Assembly: GCA_965212525.1 (NCBI GenBank)
Contig: CBDBVC010000029.1
Coordinates: 47,516-111,515 of the forward strand
Reading direction: 5' to 3'
From: SZUA-38 sp965212525
GTDB taxonomy: Bacteria; Pseudomonadota; Gammaproteobacteria; Xanthomonadales; SZUA-38
Length of the DNA: 64,000 nt
This document shows positions 17,609-27,008 of this stretch, piece by piece. Numbering within the stretch: position 1 is the stretch's first letter; the number at the start of each line of letters is the position of its first letter. The notes under the pieces are model-generated. The model was not told where the DNA came from. It made no database searches and saw nothing but the letters and a program-made list of their open reading frames with translations. The translations under genes and the position numbers were made by a program.

Positions 17609-19285
17609 CTATTCGAAAATGACCGAATCCCTGGTCGACTGCGATTCCGACAGGGTCTTGTACTGCGATTCAATCTTGGACCGCTTGATCTTGAGTGTCG
17701 GCGTCAGCATGTCATTTTCGGTGGTCCACTCATCGTTGATGACGATGATTCTGCTGACCCGCTCATGGCTTTCCAGCCCTGAATTGACCGATTCGAGCAG
17801 CGCTTCGAGTGATGCGCCGGTGACTTCCCGATCCATTTCACGTGATGTTTCGGCTAGCAGTGCAATCAGTACTGGCTGCGGCAATCCAGACCCCACCAGA
17901 CAGACCATTTCGATGTGTTCATTTTTCTCGAACTGGCTCTCGATCGGAACAGGTGCAACGTATTTACCCTTGCTGGTCTTGAAGATTTCCTTGACCCTGC
18001 CTGTGATCCGTATGTAGCCCTCTTCATCGATGGAACCCTTGTCACCCGTCTTGAGGAATCCGTCAGCGGTCATGGTTTCGGCGGTCTGTTCCGGATTATC
18101 GAGGTAACCGGTCATCAGCGATCCGACCTTGATCTGAACTTCGTCCTGATCTCCGAGACGAATTTCCGCACCCGGACCGGCAATGCCGATGGTACCGATC
18201 TTGATGCGTCCCCCCTTTCTGAGCAGGGTGCCGTAGGCCAGTGTTTCGGTCATGCCCCAGCCCTCGGAAATAGGCATGCCAAGTTTTGCCCACCAGTCCA
18301 GCAGGCTGGGTGCGATGGGCGCAGAGCCACTCATGAACCATTCACACTTGTCCAGCCCGAGGCCCTTGCGAATCTTCTTGCGCACCATATTGCCGACCAC
18401 CGGCAGTTTCAGCAGTTTATCCAGTTTGTGTTGCGGCATCTTGCCCAGGACGCCGAGCTGAAACTTCTTCCACAGCCTGGGAACCGAACCGAAAAAGGTC
18501 GGTCGGCAATAGACCAGATCACTGGCAAAACTTTCCAGTGAATCGGCAAAAAACAGCTGTTGCCGCTGGTACAACTGCGATGATTCCACATAGGCGCGCT
18601 CGGTACAGTGAGCCAGCGGCAGATAGGACAGGATTCTGTCGTTCTCATCAGTATCCATCTGACTGCCGATGGCCTTGCCTGCATAGGAAAAGCTGCGATA
18701 GGTATGTACCGCACCCTTTGGTTTTCCGGTACTGCCAGAGGTGTAGAGGATGGTCATCATGTCATCCAGATCAGGCATGACGATATCCTTGGCTGGTTCA
18801 GACTGCTCGATCATCACGCCCCAGCGATGTTCACAGGGCATCGAAGGCCAGGTCATGTCCATCCTGATGATGTCGGAAGGCACACCGGCTTCCTGCGATG
18901 TAAAATTATCAAGTTTGCCGATGAATATCGCCTTGCAGCCTGAGTGCTCCAGAACATAGGCGATCGTTTTTGCGTTGGCAGTGGGATAAATCGGGACAGA
19001 GACATAGCCGGCCAGCATGATGGCATAATCGGCGATGATCCAGTGGGCGGTGTTCTTTGACAGGATGGCTACCCGGTCACCACGCTCCAGACCCAGTTGT
19101 CGCATGGCAGAAACCAGACAACGCGCATCATGAACGGCTTCCGCCCACGACCATTTGAGTCGCATGTCATCCTGAGGCTGATCGAATGCCAGGTCATTTC
19201 CATGCTCCGATTCTGCTTCCAGCAGCAGTTCCTGCGGCAACGCCAGTTCATCAAGATTCACACCGATACCAATATCAACTGTCAT
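17609..19285 (-). CDS. Long-chain acyl-CoA synthetase/AMP-dependent ligase
   Basis: Adenylate-forming enzyme expected to activate fatty acids to acyl-CoA. Its 558 aa carry the AMP-binding P-loop YTSGSTGKPKGAV, the GWGMTETL motif, and TGDKGSIDEEGYIRITGR with the hinge that precedes the C-terminal lid containing TSKGKYVAP. It resembles the FAA1-like bacterial long-chain group more than FadD. It runs alone on the minus strand; the 238 bp to the divergent CSLREA gene hold no other gene. Substrate chain length cannot be read. Confidence 0.9.
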   Translation of the reverse strand: MTVDIGIGVNLDELALPQELLLEAESEHGNDLAFDQPQDDMRLKWSWAEAVHDARCLVSAMRQLGLERGDRVAILSKNTAHWIIADYAIMLAGYVSVPIYPTANAKTIAYVLEHSGCKAIFIGKLDNFTSQEAGVPSDIIRMDMTWPSMPCEHRWGVMIEQSEPAKDIVMPDLDDMMTILYTSGSTGKPKGAVHTYRSFSYAGKAIGSQMDTDENDRILSYLPLAHCTERAYVESSQLYQRQQLFFADSLESFASDLVYCRPTFFGSVPRLWKKFQLGVLGKMPQHKLDKLLKLPVVGNMVRKKIRKGLGLDKCEWFMSGSAPIAPSLLDWWAKLGMPISEGWGMTETLAYGTLLRKGGRIKIGTIGIAGPGAEIRLGDQDEVQIKVGSLMTGYLDNPEQTAETMTADGFLKTGDKGSIDEEGYIRITGRVKEIFKTSKGKYVAPVPIESQFEKNEHIEMVCLVGSGLPQPVLIALLAETSREMDREVTGASLEALLESVNSGLESHERVSRIIVINDEWTTENDMLTPTLKIKRSKIESQYKTLSESQSTRDSVIFE

Positions 19286-19523
19286 ATCCCACTCCCAGAT
19301 AGTTGAAAAAATTGTATCACCAAATCGCGCTGGTGCCAGTCATTCGGCAGGACTAAATCCGAATGGTCGCCAATTTGTGTTAGACGCCCCGATGACAATT
19401 GTCCCGATTAAGCTACCGGCTGTCTGATACTTGAGCCAAATCACTGAAACATGAAACGCGACTCATACCTCAGTGCTCATTGATGTACTATGATGGAATC
19501 AAAGTCAGTTGATGGAGTTGCCA

Positions 19524-22500
19524 GTGAGACTGAAGCGAACATGTCTGGCCAGCGCCATGTCCAGGGTCATTGGTCTGGGGCTGGTCGGTATGCAGGGCGT
19601 TCATGCCGGTGATATTACTGTGACGACAACGTCGGACGTTACGGTCGCCGGGCAAACCACGCTTCGCGAAGCGGTCACGATGGCCAATGGCCTGCCGGGC
19701 AGCACCATTGATTTTGATCAGAACGTGTTCTCATCACCACAAACCATCACACTGCTTTCTGGTGAATTGTTCATCAGTGCATCCACCACAATCGATGGTC
19801 CAGGTGCTGATTTGCTGACAGTCGACGGCAACGGCACGTCGAGAGTGTTTGCCGTCACCGATTTCAACACCGGAAACCTGCTGGATGTCAGCATCAGTGG
19901 CATACGAATGCAGAACGGGGTGAGTGCTTCAGGTCAGCAGAATCAGCGAGCAGGTTGTCTGCTCTCTCTGGAGAATCTGACCCTGAATGATGCCATCATC
20001 ACCGGCTGTTCGGCCACGGTCGACGGCGGTGGTCTCTGGAGCAGATTCGGCACACTTTCGATCAGCAATTCAACGATCCATGGCAATACAGCCAGTACAC
20101 GAGGCGGTGGTCTCTACAGCCGTGATGTCGCGGCCACCATCACTAACACCACAATCAGTGGTAATACGGTGACCCTCGATGGTGGTGGACTGTTCATGAA
20201 CGATGGCGGCTCGCTGACCCTCTCGACAGTGACCGGAAATACATCGACCGGCAACCGATCCGGCGGAATCGATGCCGCCTCATCCACGGCCACAGTCAAC
20301 AACTCGGTGATCGAGGGCAATATCGGCAGTTCTGATGTGGACAACAGTGGCGTTACCCTGAACCTCTACAATTCGGTTGTCGGTGTGATCGATCCCACCG
20401 TGCTGATCAATGGCAGCAATAATTCCGAAGGGGTATCAGCTGACCTTGGGCCATTGCAGAACAACGGTGGCAGCACCCCGACTCATGAGCTTTACCTTGG
20501 GTCACCGGCCATCAATCGCGGCGATGATGCCTGTCTGGGCATCATGACCGATCAGCGCGGAGAACCTCGCAGTGATAACAATTGTGATGCCGGTGCCTTC
20601 GAACGCCAGAACGTGCCCGAGCTGGTTGTTGATACGCTGATAGATGAAACCACCACCAACGGGCTTTGCAGCCTGCGTGAGGCGGTCACCAATGCCGACA
20701 CCGACAGCATGTTTTACGCTGATTGTGGGGCAGGTACCGGCCTTGACATCATCGGATTCGATGCCACGCTGAGCGGCAATACGGTGACGCTGGCATCGTT
20801 GCTGAATCCCGGCTCTGACATCATCTTCACTGGTGACACCACAGGTGACGGTGCTTCAGATGTGACCGTGGCAGCCAGTGGCGACCGGCACCTCTACAAT
20901 GGTGGCAACAACGCGATCACCCTGTATGCCATGACACTGACGGGTGGATCGGCCACCACAGGCGGGGCACTGCTGTTTACCGGCGGCCAGCTCACGCTTC
21001 AGTCAACCATACTGACCGGCAACACCGCTACCCTCAACGGTGCCGCCATCTTTGCTTCGGGTACGGCGACGGTCAGTCTGATGAACTCCACGCTGACCGG
21101 CAATTCTGCCACCAATTATGGCGGCGCCCTGTTCGCGGAACTGAATGCTCAGCTGCAAATCAATGACAGCACTGTGAGCGCTAATACCGCGGCCTATGGC
21201 GGTGCGCTGTTCTCCAGTTCAAACCCGGGTACAGTCTTGAATCGTGCCACGATCACAGGCAACACGGCAGATCGTGGCGGTGCCATGGAAAATGCCAACG
21301 GCCCACTGTTTCTCAACGACACGACCCTGAGTAACAATACCGCCGCCACTTCCGGCGGTGGCATCTATGCCAGTGGTGGCGATCTGTTCATAGATGGCAG
21401 CACACTACATGCCAATACAGCCACCAACGGTGGCGGTATCAGCTCATCGCGCAATACCTTTGTCGATAACAGCACGTTTACTGCCAACGAGGCCACCAAC
21501 ACGGCATCGCCCCCCGGTGGCTTGCTGATTGGCGCGACACTGACCATGAATCACAGCACCGTCTATGGCAACACCGGTAGCGGTTTGTACGTCGCCGCTG
21601 GTAATCAGTCCTTCATCAGCAACAGCATCATCGCCGGCAATACTGATGGTGACTGCCAGATCGGCACGATTGATGGCGGCTCGAACAATGTCGCCATTCT
21701 GGATTCAGACGGCAGTTGTGACATCCTTGCGAGCAGTCACCTGACCGTGGCATCACCAATGATTGCAGCACTGGCAGATAATGGTGGATACACACAGACA
21801 CATGCCCTGCTCGAGGGCAGCCAGGCCATCAATTCCGGTGATGTCATGTCCTGCGCGTCAAGCGATCAGCGCGGTCAGCCGCGTGACGCTCTGTGTGATC
21901 GTGGCGCTTTCGAATTGCCGGGCGGCCCAAGCATTGCCGTCACTACTGCCGGGTTCAACTTCATGCCCGATGGTCTGTGTTCATTACCCGAGGCCATCGA
22001 CAACGCCAATGACGATGCCCAGACATTCCCCGATTGTGCTGCGGGATCCGGTGCCGACACTATCGCCTTCCTGCCCACACTCGCCGGTTCGACCATTGCG
22101 GTCAACAGTGCCATGCTGGTCAATTCTGACATCACCATTGACGGTCTTGGTGCCAGTCAGCTGACCCTCAGTGGCGGCAATGCGAATCAGATTTTCACCG
22201 ACAGCAGCAGCGCCGCGCTCACACTCAGTGACATGACACTGACGGAGGGCTACGCTGCGCTCGGTGGTGTCATCAACAGCAGCGGCGATCTCACCATCAA
22301 TGATGCTGTCATTTCGGCCAACACCGCAACCAGTGCAGGCGGTGCAATCACGAACTCTTCTGGCAGTCTGACACTCAACCGTGTCACCCTGGAAAACAAT
22401 CAGGCCGGCACAACAGGCGGTGGTGCCATATACCACGCTGCATCCGGCACAATGATGACCGTCAACCAGAGCACCCTGAGCAATAACCGCTCGCTCACTG

Positions 22501-23129
22501 ACGGCGGCGCTGTTCTGAGCAGCGGTCAATCCGCAGTGATCAGCCAGTCGACGCTGAGTGGTAATTCGGCCACCAGTTACGGTGGCGGTGCACATGTGCG
22601 TGTACAGCAGCTCAGTTTCACAGACAGTACAGTGTCCACCAATGAAGCAGCGTATGGCGGCGGTGTTGGCGGTAACACGAACGCCACCCTGTCGCTCCAG
22701 AACAGCACCCTCTTCGGCAATACCGCGGGCACCGGAGGTGCAGCGGTCTACCTGTCTTCGGGTAGCCTGGACATGACTAACAGTATCCTGGCCAGCAGCG
22801 CCGCAGTCGCTGACTGCATTGTCCCGACCATTGGCAGCAACATCAGCAACCTGGTCGAGGACGGCACCTGTAACATGAACGCGGTGGGCTTTCTCACCGG
22901 TGACCCCATGCTGGGTCCACTGTCTGACAATGGCGGAAACACCCTCAGCCATCTTCCCACAGCCATGAGCCAGGTGGTTGAGGCGGGCGACAATGCGAGC
23001 TGCACCGCCAGTGACCAACGTGGCGAAGTTCGTCCTCAGGACAGCGACGACAATGGCATCGCCGATTGCGAAATCGGTTCAATAGAGCGTCGTATCCCCC
23101 TGATTTTCTTCGATGGTTTTGAGTCCTGA
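19524..23129 (+). CDS. Giant secreted right-handed beta-helix protein with CSLREA modules
   Basis: Predicted exported parallel beta-helix protein of about 1,200 aa; function unknown, adhesin- or polysaccharide-lyase-like folds being the usual comparisons. The GTG at 19524 is preferred (TGGAG about 7 nt upstream) because the product then aligns with the start of the paralogue at 23235. A signal peptide ends near GVHAGD. The body has three CSLREA-type modules (TTLREAV, GLCSLREAV and GLCSLPEAI near residues 40, 380 and 815). Each is followed by rungs of the type NSTxxGNTAxxxGGGI and closed by a DQRGxPR...CDxGAFE block. It ends in FFDGFES. Open throughout, unlike its paralogue. Confidence 0.88.
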   Translation: MRLKRTCLASAMSRVIGLGLVGMQGVHAGDITVTTTSDVTVAGQTTLREAVTMANGLPGSTIDFDQNVFSSPQTITLLSGELFISASTTIDGPGADLLTVDGNGTSRVFAVTDFNTGNLLDVSISGIRMQNGVSASGQQNQRAGCLLSLENLTLNDAIITGCSATVDGGGLWSRFGTLSISNSTIHGNTASTRGGGLYSRDVAATITNTTISGNTVTLDGGGLFMNDGGSLTLSTVTGNTSTGNRSGGIDAASSTATVNNSVIEGNIGSSDVDNSGVTLNLYNSVVGVIDPTVLINGSNNSEGVSADLGPLQNNGGSTPTHELYLGSPAINRGDDACLGIMTDQRGEPRSDNNCDAGAFERQNVPELVVDTLIDETTTNGLCSLREAVTNADTDSMFYADCGAGTGLDIIGFDATLSGNTVTLASLLNPGSDIIFTGDTTGDGASDVTVAASGDRHLYNGGNNAITLYAMTLTGGSATTGGALLFTGGQLTLQSTILTGNTATLNGAAIFASGTATVSLMNSTLTGNSATNYGGALFAELNAQLQINDSTVSANTAAYGGALFSSSNPGTVLNRATITGNTADRGGAMENANGPLFLNDTTLSNNTAATSGGGIYASGGDLFIDGSTLHANTATNGGGISSSRNTFVDNSTFTANEATNTASPPGGLLIGATLTMNHSTVYGNTGSGLYVAAGNQSFISNSIIAGNTDGDCQIGTIDGGSNNVAILDSDGSCDILASSHLTVASPMIAALADNGGYTQTHALLEGSQAINSGDVMSCASSDQRGQPRDALCDRGAFELPGGPSIAVTTAGFNFMPDGLCSLPEAIDNANDDAQTFPDCAAGSGADTIAFLPTLAGSTIAVNSAMLVNSDITIDGLGASQLTLSGGNANQIFTDSSSAALTLSDMTLTEGYAALGGVINSSGDLTINDAVISANTATSAGGAITNSSGSLTLNRVTLENNQAGTTGGGAIYHAASGTMMTVNQSTLSNNRSLTDGGAVLSSGQSAVISQSTLSGNSATSYGGGAHVRVQQLSFTDSTVSTNEAAYGGGVGGNTNATLSLQNSTLFGNTAGTGGAAVYLSSGSLDMTNSILASSAAVADCIVPTIGSNISNLVEDGTCNMNAVGFLTGDPMLGPLSDNGGNTLSHLPTAMSQVVEAGDNASCTASDQRGEVRPQDSDDNGIADCEIGSIERRIPLIFFDGFES

Positions 23130-23234
23130 GACGGGTGATTGGGATCGACCCGAACTTATCGGTTAATCGTCAACAAAAATCGTTGTGGTCAGTGTAGAAT
23201 CGTTGACTGAGAAAAACTGAACCGGGGTGTTATC

Positions 23235-26200
23235 GTGATCAGACGCAAGCGACTTTCACTGGCCATCAGCCAGGCCATCGGACTCGGACTGTTCGCCATT
23301 CAGGGTAGCCAGGCGGCCACCTTCTTCGTCGACAACACCTCTGACATCGACAACGGCAACACCGACCCGGGCAATGTCACTCTGCGAGAAGCGATCAACC
23401 TGGCCAATGCCAGCCCGGACGTGGATAGCATATTCTTCGTGGGCCCCACGTTCGACAGTCAACAAACGATTATCCTGACCAACGGCGAGCTCACGATCAG
23501 CAACCCCGTCACCATCTTTGGGCCGGGTGCCAATCGACTGACGATCGACGGCAATGCAGACGAACGGGTGCTTGACATCAACAACGGTGACAACGGCTCG
23601 AATATCAATGTAACAATCAGTGGTCTGCGCTTTGCCAACGGCACAGGCACCGGGGCCGCCGACAACGAACGCGGCGGTTGCATTGTCTCGTTCGAAAACC
23701 TGACCCTGAACAATTCCATCGTCACCGGCTGCACAGCGACCGTGGACGGCGGTGGGATCTGGAGCCGCGTCGGTACCCTGGCCGCTCAAACAATTCAACC
23801 GTGTATGGCAAATTCGGCTCTGTTCAAGGGCGGCGGCATTTACACCGCGTGAAACGCCGGCACTGATCACCAACAGCACCATCAGTGGCAACACGGTCAG
23901 CAATCGTGGTGGCGGTATCCACTTTGAAAACGGTGGTGTTCTCCGCCTCCAGTACAGTCACCAACAACACCTCGGTCAACATGAGCACCAGTGCCGGTGT
24001 CTACGCCCGCACTTCCGGGGTGGTGCTCGACAACTCCATCGTCGAGGGCAATCTGGGCCAGTCAGACCTGGGCAGCAATGCCGGCGTAACCGTGAATCTG
24101 TACAACTCGGTGCTCGGTACCAGTGGCCCTGAAGTCAGTCTCAGCGGCAGCAACAATTCACTCGGGGCCAGTGCAGCACTGGGCCCGCTACAGGATAACG
24201 GTGGCACCACCCCCACGCATTCGTTTGACCTGACCTCGCCCGCCATCAATCGTGGCGATGGAAATTGCTCCGGTGTGAACAACGATCAGCGCGGCCTGCC
24301 GCGCAACGATGACGGCTGTGATGCCGGGGCATTGGAACGTCAGGGCGTGGCCGATATTCTGGTCGATACGCTGTCGTTCAGCACCGCAGCCGATGGCTTC
24401 TGCAGCCTGCCCGAGGCCGTCAGCAATGCCAACGGCGATAACCAGGGTGCTGCGGATTGTGCACCAGGCTCCGGCTTCGACATCATCGGATTTGACCCTG
24501 TCCTGACCGGTGGCAGCATCACACTCGGATTCCAGCAGTCGATCAGTGACGACCTGACCATCAACGGCGACAGTGACGATGACGGCGTGGCCGATATCAC
24601 ACTGGATGGCAACAACAGCGTACGCCAGTTCAACAACGGGTCGGGCAACACGCTGACCCTGCGCAAGATCACACTGCGGGGCGGTTCGGCCAGCAATGGT
24701 GGCGGCATCTACAATTACGCCTCCCAGCCTGACCATTACCGACAGCACCATCACGGGCAACACGGCCAGCGGCAGCGGTGGCGGCATCTGGAGTGATGGC
24801 AGCGGTGGCCTGATCACGCTCAACAACAGCACCATCACGGGCAATACGGCCACCGAAAACGGCGGTGGCATCTACAACAGCAACGATGTCGGACTGCAAC
24901 TGGGCAGACAGCACCATCGTCGGCAATACGGCGGATCGAGGTGGTGGTATCTACAGCCGGGCCTTCAGTGGCTTTTTCATGGATCCGCAGCACGATCGAT
25001 GGCAACACGGCCAGCAACTCAGGCGGTGGCATCTATAACTACCGCGGCCTGATGAACATCAGTGACAGTACCATCTCTGGCAATTCGGCCATCGACTCAG
25101 GCGGTGGGCTCTTTCTGACATATGATGGTGGCCTGTACTTCTACCGCAGCACGTTGTCAGCAAACACCGCGACGAATGGTGGCGGCATCAGTTCCACTCG
25201 CAGTATCACTCTGGACAATGCCACGGTATCCGGAAACCGGAGCACCAACACGGCCTCACCTGTCGGTGGCCTGCTCATGGGTAATACTCTGACCATGAAC
25301 AACAGTACGGTATACGGTACTCAGGGTGTGGGTATCTACGTGACCAGCGGCAACCAGGCGTATTTCAACAACAGTATCATTGCCGGTAGCAGCGACGCTG
25401 ACTGTAATCTGACCAATATCGCTGCAGGCTCCATGCTCAACAGCAATCTGGACAGTGACGGCAGCTGTAATGTCTTCGCCAACGATCACCTGACCTCAGC
25501 CGCGCCACTGCTCGGCCCACTGGCTGACAATGAAGGCTTCACCTTCACCCACGAACTGCTGGAGGGCAGCCCGGCCATCAACTCGGGTACGGACGCCTGC
25601 TTCCCGTTCGACCAGCGCGGTCAACCACGTGATGCCCTGTGTGATCGCGGCGCATTCGAAGCCCCGGGGGGACCCGGTATCGGTGTCAACACGGCCGATT
25701 TCAATTTCACGACTGACGGCTTGTGTTCGCTGCCCGAAGCCATCGACAACGCCAACCTGGATACCGCCGGCTTCCCCGATTGTGCCAGCGGCAACGGTGC
25801 CGACGTGATCGGTTTTTCACCGACACTGAACGGCAGCACCATTCTGGTCAACAGTACGGTGTTCATCAATTCGGAAATTACGCTGGATGGCCCAGGTGCC
25901 GACCAGCTGACGCTCTCGGGTGGTAACACTGAGCGCATCATGCGGACTACGAACAACTCGATACTGACCATCAACGACCTGGCACTGACTGAAGGCTATT
26001 CGGACTTCGGAGGCGCTATCAACAATAGCGGCGACCTGACAATCAACAATTCAACACTGGCCGGCAACACCGCGACTGGCGGTGGCGGGGCCATATTCAA
26101 TGCCTTCCAGACACTGACACTCAACAACGTGACGGTCGAGAACAATCTGGCCATGAGCAGTGGCGGCGGTGGCATCTATCACGGCGCTTCAGGCACCCTG

Positions 26201-26893
26201 ATGACCATCAATCAGAGTCAGATTCGATACAACAGCAGCGATACCCGTGCTGGCGGAGTGCTCACCACCGGTAACACGGCCACCATCAATCAATCCACGA
26301 TTGTTGGTAACTCGGCAGGTGATGTCGGTGGCGGGGTCGAGGTTCGATTCAGAAACCTTCAGATCAACAATTCAACGATCTATGGCAACGAAGCCTTTTA
26401 TGGCGGCGGCGTCGCAGCCGATGACAGCTCAGCGACCGTGACCATCAGTAACAGCACAATCAGTGGCAACACCGTGCAGATCAATGGCGGTGCCCTGTTC
26501 GCCCCCGATGCCTATGTCGATCTGTTCAACAGTGTGCTGGCCAATACGGCGCTGGCACCACCACGCGGTGCATCTGCCTGTATCGCTCCCAATATCCAGG
26601 GTAACCTCAATAACCTGATGGATGACGGCAGCTGTGCCGACAATGCCGTGGGTCAGGTGGTTGCCGACCCGATGCTGCTGACGCTGGCCGATAACGGTGG
26701 CGCCACACCCACCCTGCTGCCCATGGTCGGTAGCCCGGTGATTGACGCCGGTCATGCTGGCAGCTGCACCGCTGTCGACCAGCGCGGAGTCGCACGACCA
26801 CTCGATGGCGACGACGACGGCATGGCCGATTGCGACATCGGCGCGGTGGAAGTACGTGGAGACAATATCTTCGAGGATAGCTTCGAGGACTGA
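23235..26893 (+). pseudogene. Frameshifted paralogue of the giant CSLREA beta-helix protein
   Basis: The GTG start and signal peptide (VIRRKRLSLAISQAIGLGLF) match the intact upstream paralogue, and the encoded length (~1,220 codons) and three-module layout are the same. The coding frame changes about seven times, near 23788, 23811, 23847, 23940, 24720, 24903 and 24984. The first change equals a one-base loss; each of the other six equals a one-base gain. From ~24985 to the stop the frame is clean and ends in NIFEDSFED. Homologous rungs (NSTISGNT, GGGIY) are readable in the successive frames. Either the gene is decaying or this repeat-rich 1.2 kb is misassembled or poorly sequenced. No insertion element interrupts it. 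Confidence 0.8.
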
Positions 26894-26926
26894 TAGATCT
26901 GTATCATTGCAATCCAGGACTGAATG

Positions 26927-26954
26927 ACCCGGCAGGCTGGACACGCCGGGTGTT
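26927..26954 (+). terminator. Weak hairpin after the second CSLREA gene
   Basis: ACCCGGC and GCCGGGT flank an 11-nt loop, followed by only a short T stretch (GTTTC). Plausible terminator; the poor T-run lowers confidence. Confidence 0.35.
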
Positions 26955-27008
26955 TCGGTTATGCTCACGCATTGACCATAGCCTTCCAGACCAAGGACAT
27001 CCACACGA

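Noticed and set aside
21984..23018. 344-codon open frame on the minus strand inside the first CSLREA gene
   Set aside because: Antisense shadow of a repetitive GC-rich coding region; composition is Cys/His/Arg/Gly-rich with no motif, and the plus-strand frame has clear domain repeats.
23780..24990. Insertion sequence or programmed frameshifting as cause of the broken frame
   Set aside because: No inverted repeats, target duplications, transposase or slippery heptamers are seen; shifts are scattered single-base changes.
20000..26500. Short repeated segments that at first look like an array of direct repeats (CRISPR-like)
   Set aside because: The repeats are imperfect, in phase with codons and encode beta-helix rungs (NSTxxGNTA, GGGI); there are no unique spacers of constant length and no cas genes.
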